A program made the translations under genes and the position numbers. Below, one piece after another: positions 16,929 to 25,168 of a stretch of DNA of 64,000 nt; position 1 is the first letter of the stretch, and each line of letters starts with the position of its first letter. This stretch comes from Chromatiales bacterium (lineage in GTDB: Bacteria > Pseudomonadota > Gammaproteobacteria > Chromatiales > Chromatiaceae). The DNA is taken from NCBI GenBank assembly GCA_030145425.1, contig JAQYVO010000225.1, positions 18,826 to 82,825 on the forward strand, written 5' to 3'. Below the pieces are notes generated by a model, which did no database searches, was not told the origin of the DNA, and saw only the letters and a list, made by a program, of their open reading frames with translations.

Positions 16929-19263
16929 ACAGCTCCGACTCTTCTATAAGGGAATGGGGTTCGGTGCGCTTGCCACTTTGTTGCTGGCATGGGCCATCGT
17001 TGAAACTGCAGGTGGCTTGGGAAACGATGCGGTGTTCGTCTGGAGCGTGGCGATTGGGCTGGTGAGTATCGGCCAACTTATGCTCTGGTACCTTTGGCGA
17101 CGCGTGAAGCCCGGTCCTTCCGTATCCCGGAACTGGCGCTATTATCCCCTGCCGCTGAGTCTGTTCGGTGGCATTTGCTGGGGTGCGGCCGCCGTCTACC
17201 CATATCCCTACTCTGCGGGCTTCGACCTGCTGCCGGTTCTCATCGCTGCCTGCGGCGTGCAGTTGATGCTCATGCTTCAGTCCTCCCTTTTGCCCGCGTT
17301 GGTGATTTTTGTTTTGGGTTTGCTGGTGCCCATGGTTATGGCGTTCCAGTCCAGCGCTGAGCACCCCTCTCCGGATCAGGTCCTGGTTATCGGCACTGTT
17401 GTGGTTTTGATAAGCCTGACGGCCGTGGCATTTGCAAGACTGATGATGTGGATGTCTAACCTGCATGCAGGCAGGGAGATTCTGGAACTGATGCTGCAGA
17501 TGGAGGGTGATGAGAATGTTGAACAGCAGCGCAAAATGGAGGAGCGGGATTCGAATAGCAGGGACTTGGAGCGGGAACTGTTCCTGGAAAAGGAGGCGGT
17601 AGAATCGGCGGCTATGGCCAAGAGCGAGTTTCTGGCCACCATGAGCCACGAAATCCGGACGCCCTTGAACGGCATCGTACCGGTGCTGGAGATGCTCGGG
17701 GATACACGGCTGGATCAGGAACAAAAGCAGTTCGTAAGCACCGCGCTTGCCTCATCCCATCATCTGCTGGGAATCATCAACGATATTCTCGATTTTTCCA
17801 AAATAGAGGCGGGACGTCTCCAGGTGGAGAAGATTCCCTTCGATGTCTGGGAACTGGTTAATTCAGTGTCGGCGGTTATGTTGGGTCATGCACAGAAGAA
17901 AAACCTGGATCTGCAGTACCTGGTGAGTAACGACGTTCCCCCGGTTATCCAGGGCGATCCGATCCGCCTGAGGCAGGTTCTGGTCAACCTGGTGAGCAAC
18001 GCCATCAAATTCACCCAGGAAGGGAGCATTACCCTGGAGGTCTCTCTAAAAAGCGAGCACGGGATCGGGGAGCAGTTGATGTTTTCGGTCAAGGATACCG
18101 GCATAGGTATTAGCAGCGAAACGATATCGCATCTGTTTCAGTCATTCTCCCAGGCCGACGCATCCACCACCCGCAGGCATGGCGGAACCGGCCTGGGTCT
18201 GGTTATCTGCAAGGGGCTCGTGGAACTCATGGGCGGACAAATCAATGTTCGGTCTAAACCCGCTGCGGGGTCGGTGTTCTGGTTTGTTCTGCCCCTCGAG
18301 AGGGCAGTGTCCGAAGAGGTATCGCGCGAAGCGGTCCCGGGGTCCCGGTTTACGCCCGTTTTCGGATCGGAGGAAGAGCTACCGGTACCGGAGAGTGAAC
18401 CGGTGTTTCACGAGGTTCCAGTGGAACCGCAGCTGTCGGGCATCGTGCTGGTAGTGGAAGACAATCCGGTGAATCTGGGTGTCGCGAGAAAGATGCTGCA
18501 GCGTTTGGGACTGACCTGCGATGCGGTGACCGATGGCAAATCTGCGGTTACTGCCGCCAGCGGGAGTCGATACGATCTGATTCTGATGGATTGCCAGATG
18601 CCTATCATGGATGGTTACGAGGCTACCCGGTTGATTCGCCAACGGGAACGCGGTAAGGATGCGCCGCAGGTGCCGATTATTGCCATGACTGCCAACGCCA
18701 TGGCGGGAGACCGGGAGAAGTGTATTGAGGCGGGCATGGATGATTACCTTTCCAAGCCTGTTGTGCTGGATACCCTGGGAAAGACCCTGGGCTATTGGCT
18801 CAGAGTACACGAATCCCCCCAGCCGGTGCAGCCGGTGCAGGGCAAAACCCGGCGCTTCACGCGCTCTTTGACCGGTAAACGTGGAACAGCCGCTGCCAAC
18901 GAGTCAGAGGATGCTCCTTCCATCGTGGACAAGGAGGTTCTGCGGAATCTGTATTATGTCATGGGGGACGATTTCGTTGGGCTGATCGAAAGCTATATGG
19001 CACATGTTCCGCAGTTGATGGGTGAAATCAGGGCCGGCATCGAGGCCCGTGACCTGAGCCAGGTGATCCGCCCGGTTCATTCCCTGAAGTCCAGCAGCGC
19101 CAATGTGGGTGCCATGCGCCTCTCTTCGGTTGCACGGGAAATGGAGGAAGACGCCCGAACTGGAGAACAGGATAAAGTGATTGCCGGGTTGGCAGGTTTG
19201 GAACATGAGTACGAAGTATCCAACGGCGCGCTGAAGACCATCGACTCAAACTTTTTCGAATAA
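16891..19263 (+). CDS. Hybrid sensor histidine kinase (membrane, HisKA-HATPase-REC-HPt)
   Basis: 790 aa from the ATG at 16891; a GTG at 16873 lies in the duplicated leader. The N-terminal 195 residues hold about six membrane helices with almost no periplasmic domain, then a coiled coil (200-235). HisKA follows with KSEFLATMSHEIRTPLNG and H253, HATPase_c with NAIKFT, DTGIGIS and GGTGLGLVI, a receiver with D567 (ILMDCQMPIMDGYEATR), and a C-terminal HPt domain with H730 (RPVHSLKSSSANVGA). This is a BarA/ArcB-like phosphorelay, so a separate response regulator must receive the phosphate; the divergent 14346-16688 regulator is an obvious candidate. The signal is unknown. Confidence 0.95.
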   Translation: MKQYDKAVLLSAEQLRLFYKGMGFGALATLLLAWAIVETAGGLGNDAVFVWSVAIGLVSIGQLMLWYLWRRVKPGPSVSRNWRYYPLPLSLFGGICWGAAAVYPYPYSAGFDLLPVLIAACGVQLMLMLQSSLLPALVIFVLGLLVPMVMAFQSSAEHPSPDQVLVIGTVVVLISLTAVAFARLMMWMSNLHAGREILELMLQMEGDENVEQQRKMEERDSNSRDLERELFLEKEAVESAAMAKSEFLATMSHEIRTPLNGIVPVLEMLGDTRLDQEQKQFVSTALASSHHLLGIINDILDFSKIEAGRLQVEKIPFDVWELVNSVSAVMLGHAQKKNLDLQYLVSNDVPPVIQGDPIRLRQVLVNLVSNAIKFTQEGSITLEVSLKSEHGIGEQLMFSVKDTGIGISSETISHLFQSFSQADASTTRRHGGTGLGLVICKGLVELMGGQINVRSKPAAGSVFWFVLPLERAVSEEVSREAVPGSRFTPVFGSEEELPVPESEPVFHEVPVEPQLSGIVLVVEDNPVNLGVARKMLQRLGLTCDAVTDGKSAVTAASGSRYDLILMDCQMPIMDGYEATRLIRQRERGKDAPQVPIIAMTANAMAGDREKCIEAGMDDYLSKPVVLDTLGKTLGYWLRVHESPQPVQPVQGKTRRFTRSLTGKRGTAAANESEDAPSIVDKEVLRNLYYVMGDDFVGLIESYMAHVPQLMGEIRAGIEARDLSQVIRPVHSLKSSSANVGAMRLSSVAREMEEDARTGEQDKVIAGLAGLEHEYEVSNGALKTIDSNFFE

Positions 19264-19370
19264 CATTGCCAAGTGGGGGTGACCCGCAGGGTCCTGCGTG
19301 GCTGATTCCCTTTCCGGGGGATGTTCAAGATTTCTGGCTCTTCCCCAGGTCAAGTGGGCAGATGGCCGTT

Positions 19371-19524
19371 GTAGGGCCGAATTCATTCGGCCAACAGCAT
19401 CATTACCCTTGGAGACAAGGAGGTCACCACGTCCTGCGACGCATTACGCAGCGGACGTCATTCCCTGCACCATCAAGTCTATTGCATCACCACTACCGAA
19501 CTGGTCGAATGAATTCGACCCTAC
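19371..19524. repeat. REP/BIME-like locus 1 (two copies, convergent)
   Basis: Forward GGCC-type copy at 19371-19395 (core GGCCGAAT-TC-ATTCGGCC) and reverse GGTC-type copy at 19503-19524 (core GGTCGAAT-GA-ATTCGACC). The stretch between them shares about 40 bases (19402-19440) with locus 7. The whole 19264-19655 gap holds no other recognisable feature besides these repeats. Confidence 0.85.
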
Positions 19525-19655
19525 GGTTTTACCTCGCAATGCGCCGCCGGGAAACCGCCTCCCCACGCTTTCGAACTTCGTCAATAGTTCGACGCCTTCC
19601 GAAACTAAGAAAATAACCTGCTGAATTAAATAATAAAAAAACCCATAACTAGTCA

Positions 19656-19672
19656 TGGCATATCTCTTGCTT
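19656..19672 (+). promoter_or_regulatory. Sigma54 (RpoN) promoter of the fliL operon
   Basis: TGGCATATCTCTTGCTT matches the -24/-12 consensus TGGCAC-N5-TTGCW, with the GG and GC elements exactly ten bases apart, 37 bases before fliL. RpoN/FleQ control of the fliL-flhB genes is established in polar flagellates such as Pseudomonas. A 7-bp hairpin, TTACGGA-TAG-TCCGTAA (19671-19687), covers the predicted start site. Confidence 0.85.
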
Positions 19673-19708
19673 ACGGATAGTCCGTAAATAGAAGAGAAGC
19701 AAACTGCC

Positions 19709-20245
19709 ATGGAAAACGACGCAATGGACTCCGATCTGGATCTCGGTATTGAGAAGCCTGAGGGGTCAAAAAAGAAACTCATCATAATCATAGCCCTGGC
19801 TGCTTTGCTGCTGTCGGCTGTCGGCGGAGGCGTCGCTTGGTTTCTTCTGAGCGATTCCAAACCCGGGTCGGAGCAGACAGAAGGCGGGGTCGAGGATAAG
19901 GAAAAGGTTGTCGACAATGATGACAATCCGGCACTTTATCATCCTCTGGAGCCGGTCTTTGTGGTCAATCTGCCGCCGGGCGGACGGCACAACATGATGC
20001 AGGTGGGGGTACATCTCATGACCCGCGAGCCTGACCTGGTGGAGTTTCTCGAATACAACAATCCCCTGATTCGCGATCACTTGCTCACCCTGTTCAGTAA
20101 TCAGAAGGACACTGCCCTGCAGGACCGAAAGGGTAAAGAGAAACTGCAGGCGAAGATGAAGAAGGTGCTCAACAAGATTGTTGCCGACCAGGGCGGCACC
20201 GGGGAGATCGAAGGGGTCTATTTCACCTCTTTCGTGATGCAATGA
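19709..20245 (+). CDS. fliL: Flagellar basal body-associated protein FliL
   Basis: 178 aa with a short cytoplasmic N-terminus, one membrane helix (about 23-47) and a periplasmic stomatin-like domain (HPLEPVFVVNLPPGGRHNMMQVGVHL; ending EIEGVYFTSFVMQ). FliL forms a ring around the stator and raises motor torque. First gene of the RpoN-driven flagellar operon; its TGA ends one base before the fliM ATG. The in-frame ATG at 19724 is a possible alternative start. Confidence 0.95.
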   Translation: MENDAMDSDLDLGIEKPEGSKKKLIIIIALAALLLSAVGGGVAWFLLSDSKPGSEQTEGGVEDKEKVVDNDDNPALYHPLEPVFVVNLPPGGRHNMMQVGVHLMTREPDLVEFLEYNNPLIRDHLLTLFSNQKDTALQDRKGKEKLQAKMKKVLNKIVADQGGTGEIEGVYFTSFVMQ

Positions 20246-20246
20246 C

Positions 20247-21254
20247 ATGAGCGCCAATGACCTCCTTTCACAAGATGAGATCGATGCCCTACTGCACGGG
20301 GTAGACAACGGGGCCGTCGAGGCCGATGAGGCCGATCAATTCGATAATGATACCCGCTCCTACGATTTCGCCAGTCAGGATCGTATTGTCAGGGGCCGGC
20401 TTCCCACCCTTGAGATGATCAATGAACGCTTTGCAAGGCACTACCGCACCAGCCTGTTCAATATGCTGCGAAGGTCCGCGGATCTTTCCGTATCCGGCGT
20501 GCAGATGGTCAAGTTTTCCGAGTTCGTACACAGTTTGTTCGTTCCCACCAGCCTGAACATGATTCGGGTTCCGCCCCTGAAGGGCAAGGGTCTCTGCGTC
20601 CTGGACCCAAAGCTGGTGTTCTGCGTAGTCGACAATTATTTTGGCGGCACCGGCCGCTTTCATACAAAAATCGAAGGTAGGGATCTCACGCCCACGGAAC
20701 AGCGCGTGGTCAGGATACTGCTGGATCTGGCCTTCGTGGACCTCGAGCAGGCCTGGAAGCCGGTGATGGATCTTAAGTTCGAGTATGTGGGCTCAGAGGT
20801 TAATCCCCAGTTTGCCAATATCGTCAGCCCCTCCGAAGTGGTTGTGATTACCACGTTTCACATCGAACTGGAGTCGGGTGGGGGCGATATGCACGTCTGT
20901 TTGCCCTACTCAATGGTGGAACCCATTCGCGATCTGCTGGATGCGGGTGTACAGAGTGACCGCGGTGATCGTGACGAACGCTGGGAGCAGTCCCTCAGGG
21001 AAGAGATTCTGGAAGCTGAGATCGAGCTGAGCAGCATGCTCACCGAGACTCAGATCTCTATGAGAGACCTGGCGCAGATCAAACCGGGCGACATCATTCC
21101 CATAGACCTTCCGAATACAGTGGAAGGTTTTGCCGCCACCGTTCCGGTGTTTCAGGGAACCCTTGGAGTTTCGGAAGGGAAGTACGCCATCAAGGTGCGG
21201 GAATGGAACAAACGAGGGACAGGGGAAGGTCTCAAGAAGCTGATCGGAAATTGA
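20247..21254 (+). CDS. fliM: Flagellar motor switch protein FliM
   Basis: 335 aa. The N-terminal LLSQDEIDALLHG is the conserved CheY-phosphate-binding peptide, followed by the CheC-like middle domain (RGRLPTLEMINERFARHYR, NYFGGTGRF) and a C-terminal SpoA domain that joins FliN. It forms the C-ring that sets rotation direction. The retained CheY-binding peptide indicates that a functional CheY exists elsewhere in the genome, although none lies in this cluster. Confidence 0.97.
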   Translation: MSANDLLSQDEIDALLHGVDNGAVEADEADQFDNDTRSYDFASQDRIVRGRLPTLEMINERFARHYRTSLFNMLRRSADLSVSGVQMVKFSEFVHSLFVPTSLNMIRVPPLKGKGLCVLDPKLVFCVVDNYFGGTGRFHTKIEGRDLTPTEQRVVRILLDLAFVDLEQAWKPVMDLKFEYVGSEVNPQFANIVSPSEVVVITTFHIELESGGGDMHVCLPYSMVEPIRDLLDAGVQSDRGDRDERWEQSLREEILEAEIELSSMLTETQISMRDLAQIKPGDIIPIDLPNTVEGFAATVPVFQGTLGVSEGKYAIKVREWNKRGTGEGLKKLIGN

Positions 21255-21350
21255 CAGGAGATTCCGGCATCCGGTGACAGCCGGTGTTTTCGACGAAGCC
21301 AGGCCGGGATGTGAGCAGGCCCCAACGCAAAATATAGGCAGGATGAAACT

Positions 21351-21767
21351 ATGAGCGAGATGAACACGGACCAGAACGAAGCATTGCCCGATGATTGGTC
21401 TCAAGCGATGGATGAACAGCAGAGTTCCGACAGTGCGGCGGAAGGAGGCGGGGCCGAATCTGCCCAGTTCCAGGAACTTCAGGCTGAAAGTGCAGTAGAG
21501 AATGGAGAGGTAAGTCTCGATGCGATTCTCGATGTGCCGGTCATCATCTCCATGGAGATCGGCCGGACAAAGATCAGCATCCGCAATCTTCTGCAGCTCA
21601 ACCAGGGTTCGGTGGTTGAACTCGACCGGTTGGCCGGGGAACCCATGGATGTGCTGGTCAACGGAACGCTTATTGCCCAGGGAGAAGTGGTGGTGGTCAA
21701 CGACAAGTTCGGTGTTCGGTTGACCGACGTCATCAGCCCCGCTGACCGGGTCAAGAGACTTCAGTGA
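21351..21767 (+). CDS. fliN: Flagellar motor switch protein FliN
   Basis: 138 aa. An acidic low-complexity N-terminus (1-55) precedes the SpoA domain (DVPVIISMEIGRTKISIRNLL, then GVRLTDVISPADRVKRL). FliN forms the lower C-ring and docks the export ATPase complex. It starts 96 bases after fliM, the largest gap in this part of the operon, and its stop codon TGA overlaps the fliO start (GTGATGA). Confidence 0.96.
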   Translation: MSEMNTDQNEALPDDWSQAMDEQQSSDSAAEGGGAESAQFQELQAESAVENGEVSLDAILDVPVIISMEIGRTKISIRNLLQLNQGSVVELDRLAGEPMDVLVNGTLIAQGEVVVVNDKFGVRLTDVISPADRVKRLQ

Positions 21768-22198
21768 TGAAAACCGTTGCCTGCATCCTTCTGCCGGCTT
21801 TGGCACTGGCTTCGCCCCTTATCTATGGAGCGGAGGACAAGAGTGCCCCGGCAGGCATGGGCACGTCCCCCCTGGGGACCGGCGCCCTGATGGAAACAGC
21901 GGGTGGGCTGCTGCTTATTCTGGCACTGATCATCGGACTGGGCTGGTTGGTTCGCCGTTACGGCAGACTGCCGATGGCGGGCAAGGGATTGGTGACCATT
22001 CTCGGTGGTGTTTCATTGGGGCCCCGGGAGAGGGCCGTGGTACTGCAGGTGGGCGATGCCAGGCTGCTGGTTGGAGTGGCCCCCGGGCGGGTGCAGACGC
22101 TGCACGTTATCGAAGGCAGCGATGATCAGGTCACGGAAGCCAGCGGAGCGGTCTTTGAGTCGAGGCTTCGTACGGAGATGGAGGCCTCTCCGTTGTGA
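21767..22198 (+). CDS. fliO: Flagellar biosynthesis protein FliO
   Basis: 143 aa. N-terminal signal-like segment ([21 protein letters not shown]), a membrane helix near 45-65 ([21 protein letters not shown]) and a small cytoplasmic beta domain ([23 protein letters not shown]), the FliO family layout. FliO helps assemble FliP in the export gate. The ATG at 21767 overlaps the fliN stop; a GTG one codon upstream is possible. Confidence 0.92.
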   Translation: MKTVACILLPALALASPLIYGAEDKSAPAGMGTSPLGTGALMETAGGLLLILALIIGLGWLVRRYGRLPMAGKGLVTILGGVSLGPRERAVVLQVGDARLLVGVAPGRVQTLHVIEGSDDQVTEASGAVFESRLRTEMEASPL

Positions 22199-22935
22199 AG
22201 CATTTCATACCTGCCCTGTCGCTTCTGTTACTGCCGATGTCGGGCTTTGCGGCCCCCGGCCTGGAAGCCTTCACGCTGACCCCTTCTGCGGACGGCAACG
22301 GTCAGACCTATACCCTGAGCCTGCAGGTGCTGCTGTTCATGACGGCGCTCAGCCTGCTGCCCGGCGCCCTGCTGATGATGACTTCTTTTGCACGGGTGAT
22401 AATCGTGCTGGCCATTCTGCGCCAGGCACTCGGAACCCAGCACACACCATCCAATCAGATACTCATCGGGCTGGCCCTGTTTTTAACCGTATTCATTATG
22501 ATGCCCGTGTTCGAGGAGACCTACCAGGTGGGCGTGGAACCCTATCTGGAGGGAAAGATCGCCGCACAGAAGGCCGTCGAGCAGGGATCCTTCCCGTTGC
22601 GGGAGTTCATGCTGGCTCAGACCCGTGAGAGTGATCTGGCACTGTTTTCCAGGATCGGCAACTTCGAGGCCTTTCAAAGCAGCGAACAAGTTCCGTTTTC
22701 GGTGCTGCTGCCTGCCTTCGCCACTTCTGAGCTGAAAACCGGATTCCAGATCGGCTTCCTCATCTTCATTCCTTTTCTGATCATCGATCTGGTGGTGGCC
22801 AGTGTCCTTATGTCCATGGGCATGATGATGCTGTCGCCGCTGATCATATCCCTGCCGTTCAAGATCATGCTGTTTGTACTCATCGACGGCTGGGCCCTGG
22901 TGTTCGGCACCCTGGCTTCGAGCTTCCTGGTTTAA
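22195..22935 (+). CDS. fliP: Flagellar export gate protein FliP
   Basis: 246 aa with a GTG start overlapping the fliO stop. N-terminal signal peptide (to about residue 19), then the conserved [39 protein letters not shown], and C-terminal [20 protein letters not shown]. Core of the type III export gate (FliP5Q4R1) in the inner membrane. Confidence 0.97.
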   Translation: MKHFIPALSLLLLPMSGFAAPGLEAFTLTPSADGNGQTYTLSLQVLLFMTALSLLPGALLMMTSFARVIIVLAILRQALGTQHTPSNQILIGLALFLTVFIMMPVFEETYQVGVEPYLEGKIAAQKAVEQGSFPLREFMLAQTRESDLALFSRIGNFEAFQSSEQVPFSVLLPAFATSELKTGFQIGFLIFIPFLIIDLVVASVLMSMGMMMLSPLIISLPFKIMLFVLIDGWALVFGTLASSFLV

Positions 22936-22939
22936 CAGG

Positions 22940-23209
22940 ATGACACCTGACTCGGTTCTGGACATAGGCCAGTCTGCACTGGAGGCAACCACAGTGCTGG
23001 GTGCGGTGATACTGATCCCGGCATTGCTGGTGGGCCTGGTAGTGGCCATGTTTCAGGCTGCCACCCAGATCAACGAAATGACCCTCACCTTCATTCCCAA
23101 GCTGATCATCGTGGTGGTGGTGCTGATGGCGGCGGGCCCCTGGATGCTGCGGGTGATCATGAATTTCACCATCACCCTCTTCGAAAGCATTCCGGAACTG
23201 ATCGGATAA
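22940..23209 (+). CDS. fliQ: Flagellar export gate protein FliQ
   Basis: 89 aa, the usual FliQ length, with two membrane hairpins (about 16-38 and 55-78) and the conserved VAMFQAATQINEMTLTFIPK. The ATG at 22940 is chosen four bases after the fliP stop; upstream codons in this frame lie inside fliP. Confidence 0.96.
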   Translation: MTPDSVLDIGQSALEATTVLGAVILIPALLVGLVVAMFQAATQINEMTLTFIPKLIIVVVVLMAAGPWMLRVIMNFTITLFESIPELIG

Positions 23210-23220
23210 GTGGAAAACCC

Positions 23221-24000
23221 ATGGCCTTCAGCGAGGAACAACTTCTGCTCTGGTTGGCCGCATTCATCTGGCCCATGATCCGCATCGGTGCTTTCCTGGC
23301 ATCGTCGCCGATCATCAATTCACGCCAGACCCCGGTGATGTTTCGTCTCAGTCTGCTTATGGTGCTGACCTGGCTGGTGATGCCCCTGGTGCCGCCGCCG
23401 TTACCGGTGGATGTCTTCAGCAGCGAGGCGTTCCTTATGGTGCTGCAGCAGATACTGATCGGCGTGGCCATGGGATTCGTCCTGCAGATGGTGTTCGGCG
23501 CGCTGACCTTCGGCGGCCAGGTGATGGCCTACAGCATGGGGCTGGGCTTCGCCTCCATGATGGACCCCCAAAACGGCGTACAGGTGCCGGTGATATCCCA
23601 GTTCTATCTGATCCTGGCGACCCTGACCTTCCTGGTCCTCGACGTGCATCTGATTCTCATCGAACTGTTGATCGAGAGTTTTCACACCTTCCCCGTTGCT
23701 GTTGACGGCATCAGCCGCAACGGCCTGAAGGAGATCATCGGCTGGGGCAGCCGGATGTTCAGCGGCGGCCTGCTGATGGCCCTGCCGGTGATGGCGGCGC
23801 TGCTGCTGGTAAACCTGGGCATGGGCATCATCGGACGCGCCGCCCCGCAGCTGAATATCTTCGCCGTCGGTTTTCCCATTTCGATGCTGATTGGTTTTGT
23901 CCTGATCTGGATCACGCTGCCCAATGTCATGGCCATCTTCGAGGATTTCCTGGCAGAGGGTTTGAATCTGATCCGGCACATCCTGTTCATTGGGAGTTGA
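23221..24000 (+). CDS. fliR: Flagellar export gate protein FliR
   Basis: 259 aa, about six membrane helices, with the family sequences FIWPMIRIGAFLASSPI, MGLGFASMMDPQNGVQVPV and LLVNLGMGIIGRAAPQLNIF. Completes the FliPQR gate; starts 11 bases after fliQ and ends 3 bases before flhB. Confidence 0.97.
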   Translation: MAFSEEQLLLWLAAFIWPMIRIGAFLASSPIINSRQTPVMFRLSLLMVLTWLVMPLVPPPLPVDVFSSEAFLMVLQQILIGVAMGFVLQMVFGALTFGGQVMAYSMGLGFASMMDPQNGVQVPVISQFYLILATLTFLVLDVHLILIELLIESFHTFPVAVDGISRNGLKEIIGWGSRMFSGGLLMALPVMAALLLVNLGMGIIGRAAPQLNIFAVGFPISMLIGFVLIWITLPNVMAIFEDFLAEGLNLIRHILFIGS

Positions 24001-24003
24001 GCC

Positions 24004-25146
24004 ATGGCAGAGAACCAAGACGGTCAGGAAAAAACAGAACAACCCACACAGAAACGGCTTCAGGACGGCAAGCGTAAAGGCCAGACCGCCCGCTCCAGGG
24101 AACTCAACACCGTGGCCATCGTCCTGATCGGAGGCGCCACGATGGTGGGGATGAGCGGACATCTGGGTCAGGGACTTTCTGATGTCATGACCTCGGGTTT
24201 CACCATTCCCAGGGCGGATATGTACGACCCCACGGTGATGCTGCTGCGCCTGGGCTCCGCCATTCAGGACGCCCTGCTGGTGCTGCTGCCCTTTTTCATC
24301 GTGGTCGTTGCAGTCGCCGTTATCAGTTCCGTTGCCCTGGGCGGCATAACCATCAGCACCGAGGCGATTGCCCCCAAGCTGGGAAAGCTCAATCCCCTGA
24401 AAGGCCTTAAACGGATGGTCTCTGTAAAGGGGCTGATGGAACTGCTCAAGGCCCTGGCCAAGTTTCTGCTGGTCGGCGGAGCGACGGCGGTGGCGCTCTG
24501 GACCACTCTCGACGACTTCATCGCCCTCAACACCATGGACCTAGGGCCGGCTGTGAGCCAGCTCGGCAGCCTGGTGGGCGGGTCGTTCGTGCTGATCGCC
24601 ACCACACTGATCCTGGTGGCCATGATCGATGTGCCCTTCCAGCTGTGGGACCACAAGCGGCAGCTCAAAATGACCCGCAACGAGCTCAAGGAAGAGATGA
24701 AGGACACCGAAGGGCGGCCCGAGGTAAAGGGACGCATCCGCAGCCTGCAGCGTGAAATGGCCCAGCGCCGAATGATGGAGGAGGTGCCGAAGGCCGACGT
24801 AGTGGTGACCAACCCGACCCACTTCGCGGTGGCGCTGCGCTACGACCAGTCCCGCATGAGTGCGCCGAAAGTGGTGGCGAAGGGCTCCGACCTGATTGCC
24901 GCCAACATCCGCAGGGTGGCCCAGGAGCACGATATAACCGTGGTTGAGTCGCCCATGCTGGCACGTGCCATCTACTTTCACACCGAACTGGGGGACATGA
25001 TCCCGGCGGGCCTCTACCTGGCCGTTGCCAAGCTTCTCGCCTATGTCTTCCAGCTCAGAGCCTATCGCACGGACGGTGGCATGAAGCCGGATTCCCCGGA
25101 AGACCTGTCGGTTCCCGATGAACTTCAGGTCCCCGAGAAAGATTAA
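24004..25146 (+). CDS. flhB: Flagellar export switch protein FlhB
   Basis: 380 aa. Four membrane helices between about 30 and 215, then a cytoplasmic domain with the autocleavage motif NPTH at 270-273 (cleaved between N and P), within TNPTHFAVALRYDQSRMSAP. The switch changes export specificity from rod/hook to filament proteins. Compact operon context with fliR and flhA. Confidence 0.97.
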   Translation: MAENQDGQEKTEQPTQKRLQDGKRKGQTARSRELNTVAIVLIGGATMVGMSGHLGQGLSDVMTSGFTIPRADMYDPTVMLLRLGSAIQDALLVLLPFFIVVVAVAVISSVALGGITISTEAIAPKLGKLNPLKGLKRMVSVKGLMELLKALAKFLLVGGATAVALWTTLDDFIALNTMDLGPAVSQLGSLVGGSFVLIATTLILVAMIDVPFQLWDHKRQLKMTRNELKEEMKDTEGRPEVKGRIRSLQREMAQRRMMEEVPKADVVVTNPTHFAVALRYDQSRMSAPKVVAKGSDLIAANIRRVAQEHDITVVESPMLARAIYFHTELGDMIPAGLYLAVAKLLAYVFQLRAYRTDGGMKPDSPEDLSVPDELQVPEKD

Positions 25147-25168
25147 CCCAAGAGCCGATTGAGACGTT

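Noticed and set aside
16831..17724. 297-codon minus-strand frame opposite the hybrid kinase
   Set aside because: Lies over the kinase membrane helices and contains no family signature.
19266..19624. Two open frames of about 110 codons downstream of the hybrid kinase
   Set aside because: Both are built largely from the palindromic repeats and their spacer; no coding signature.
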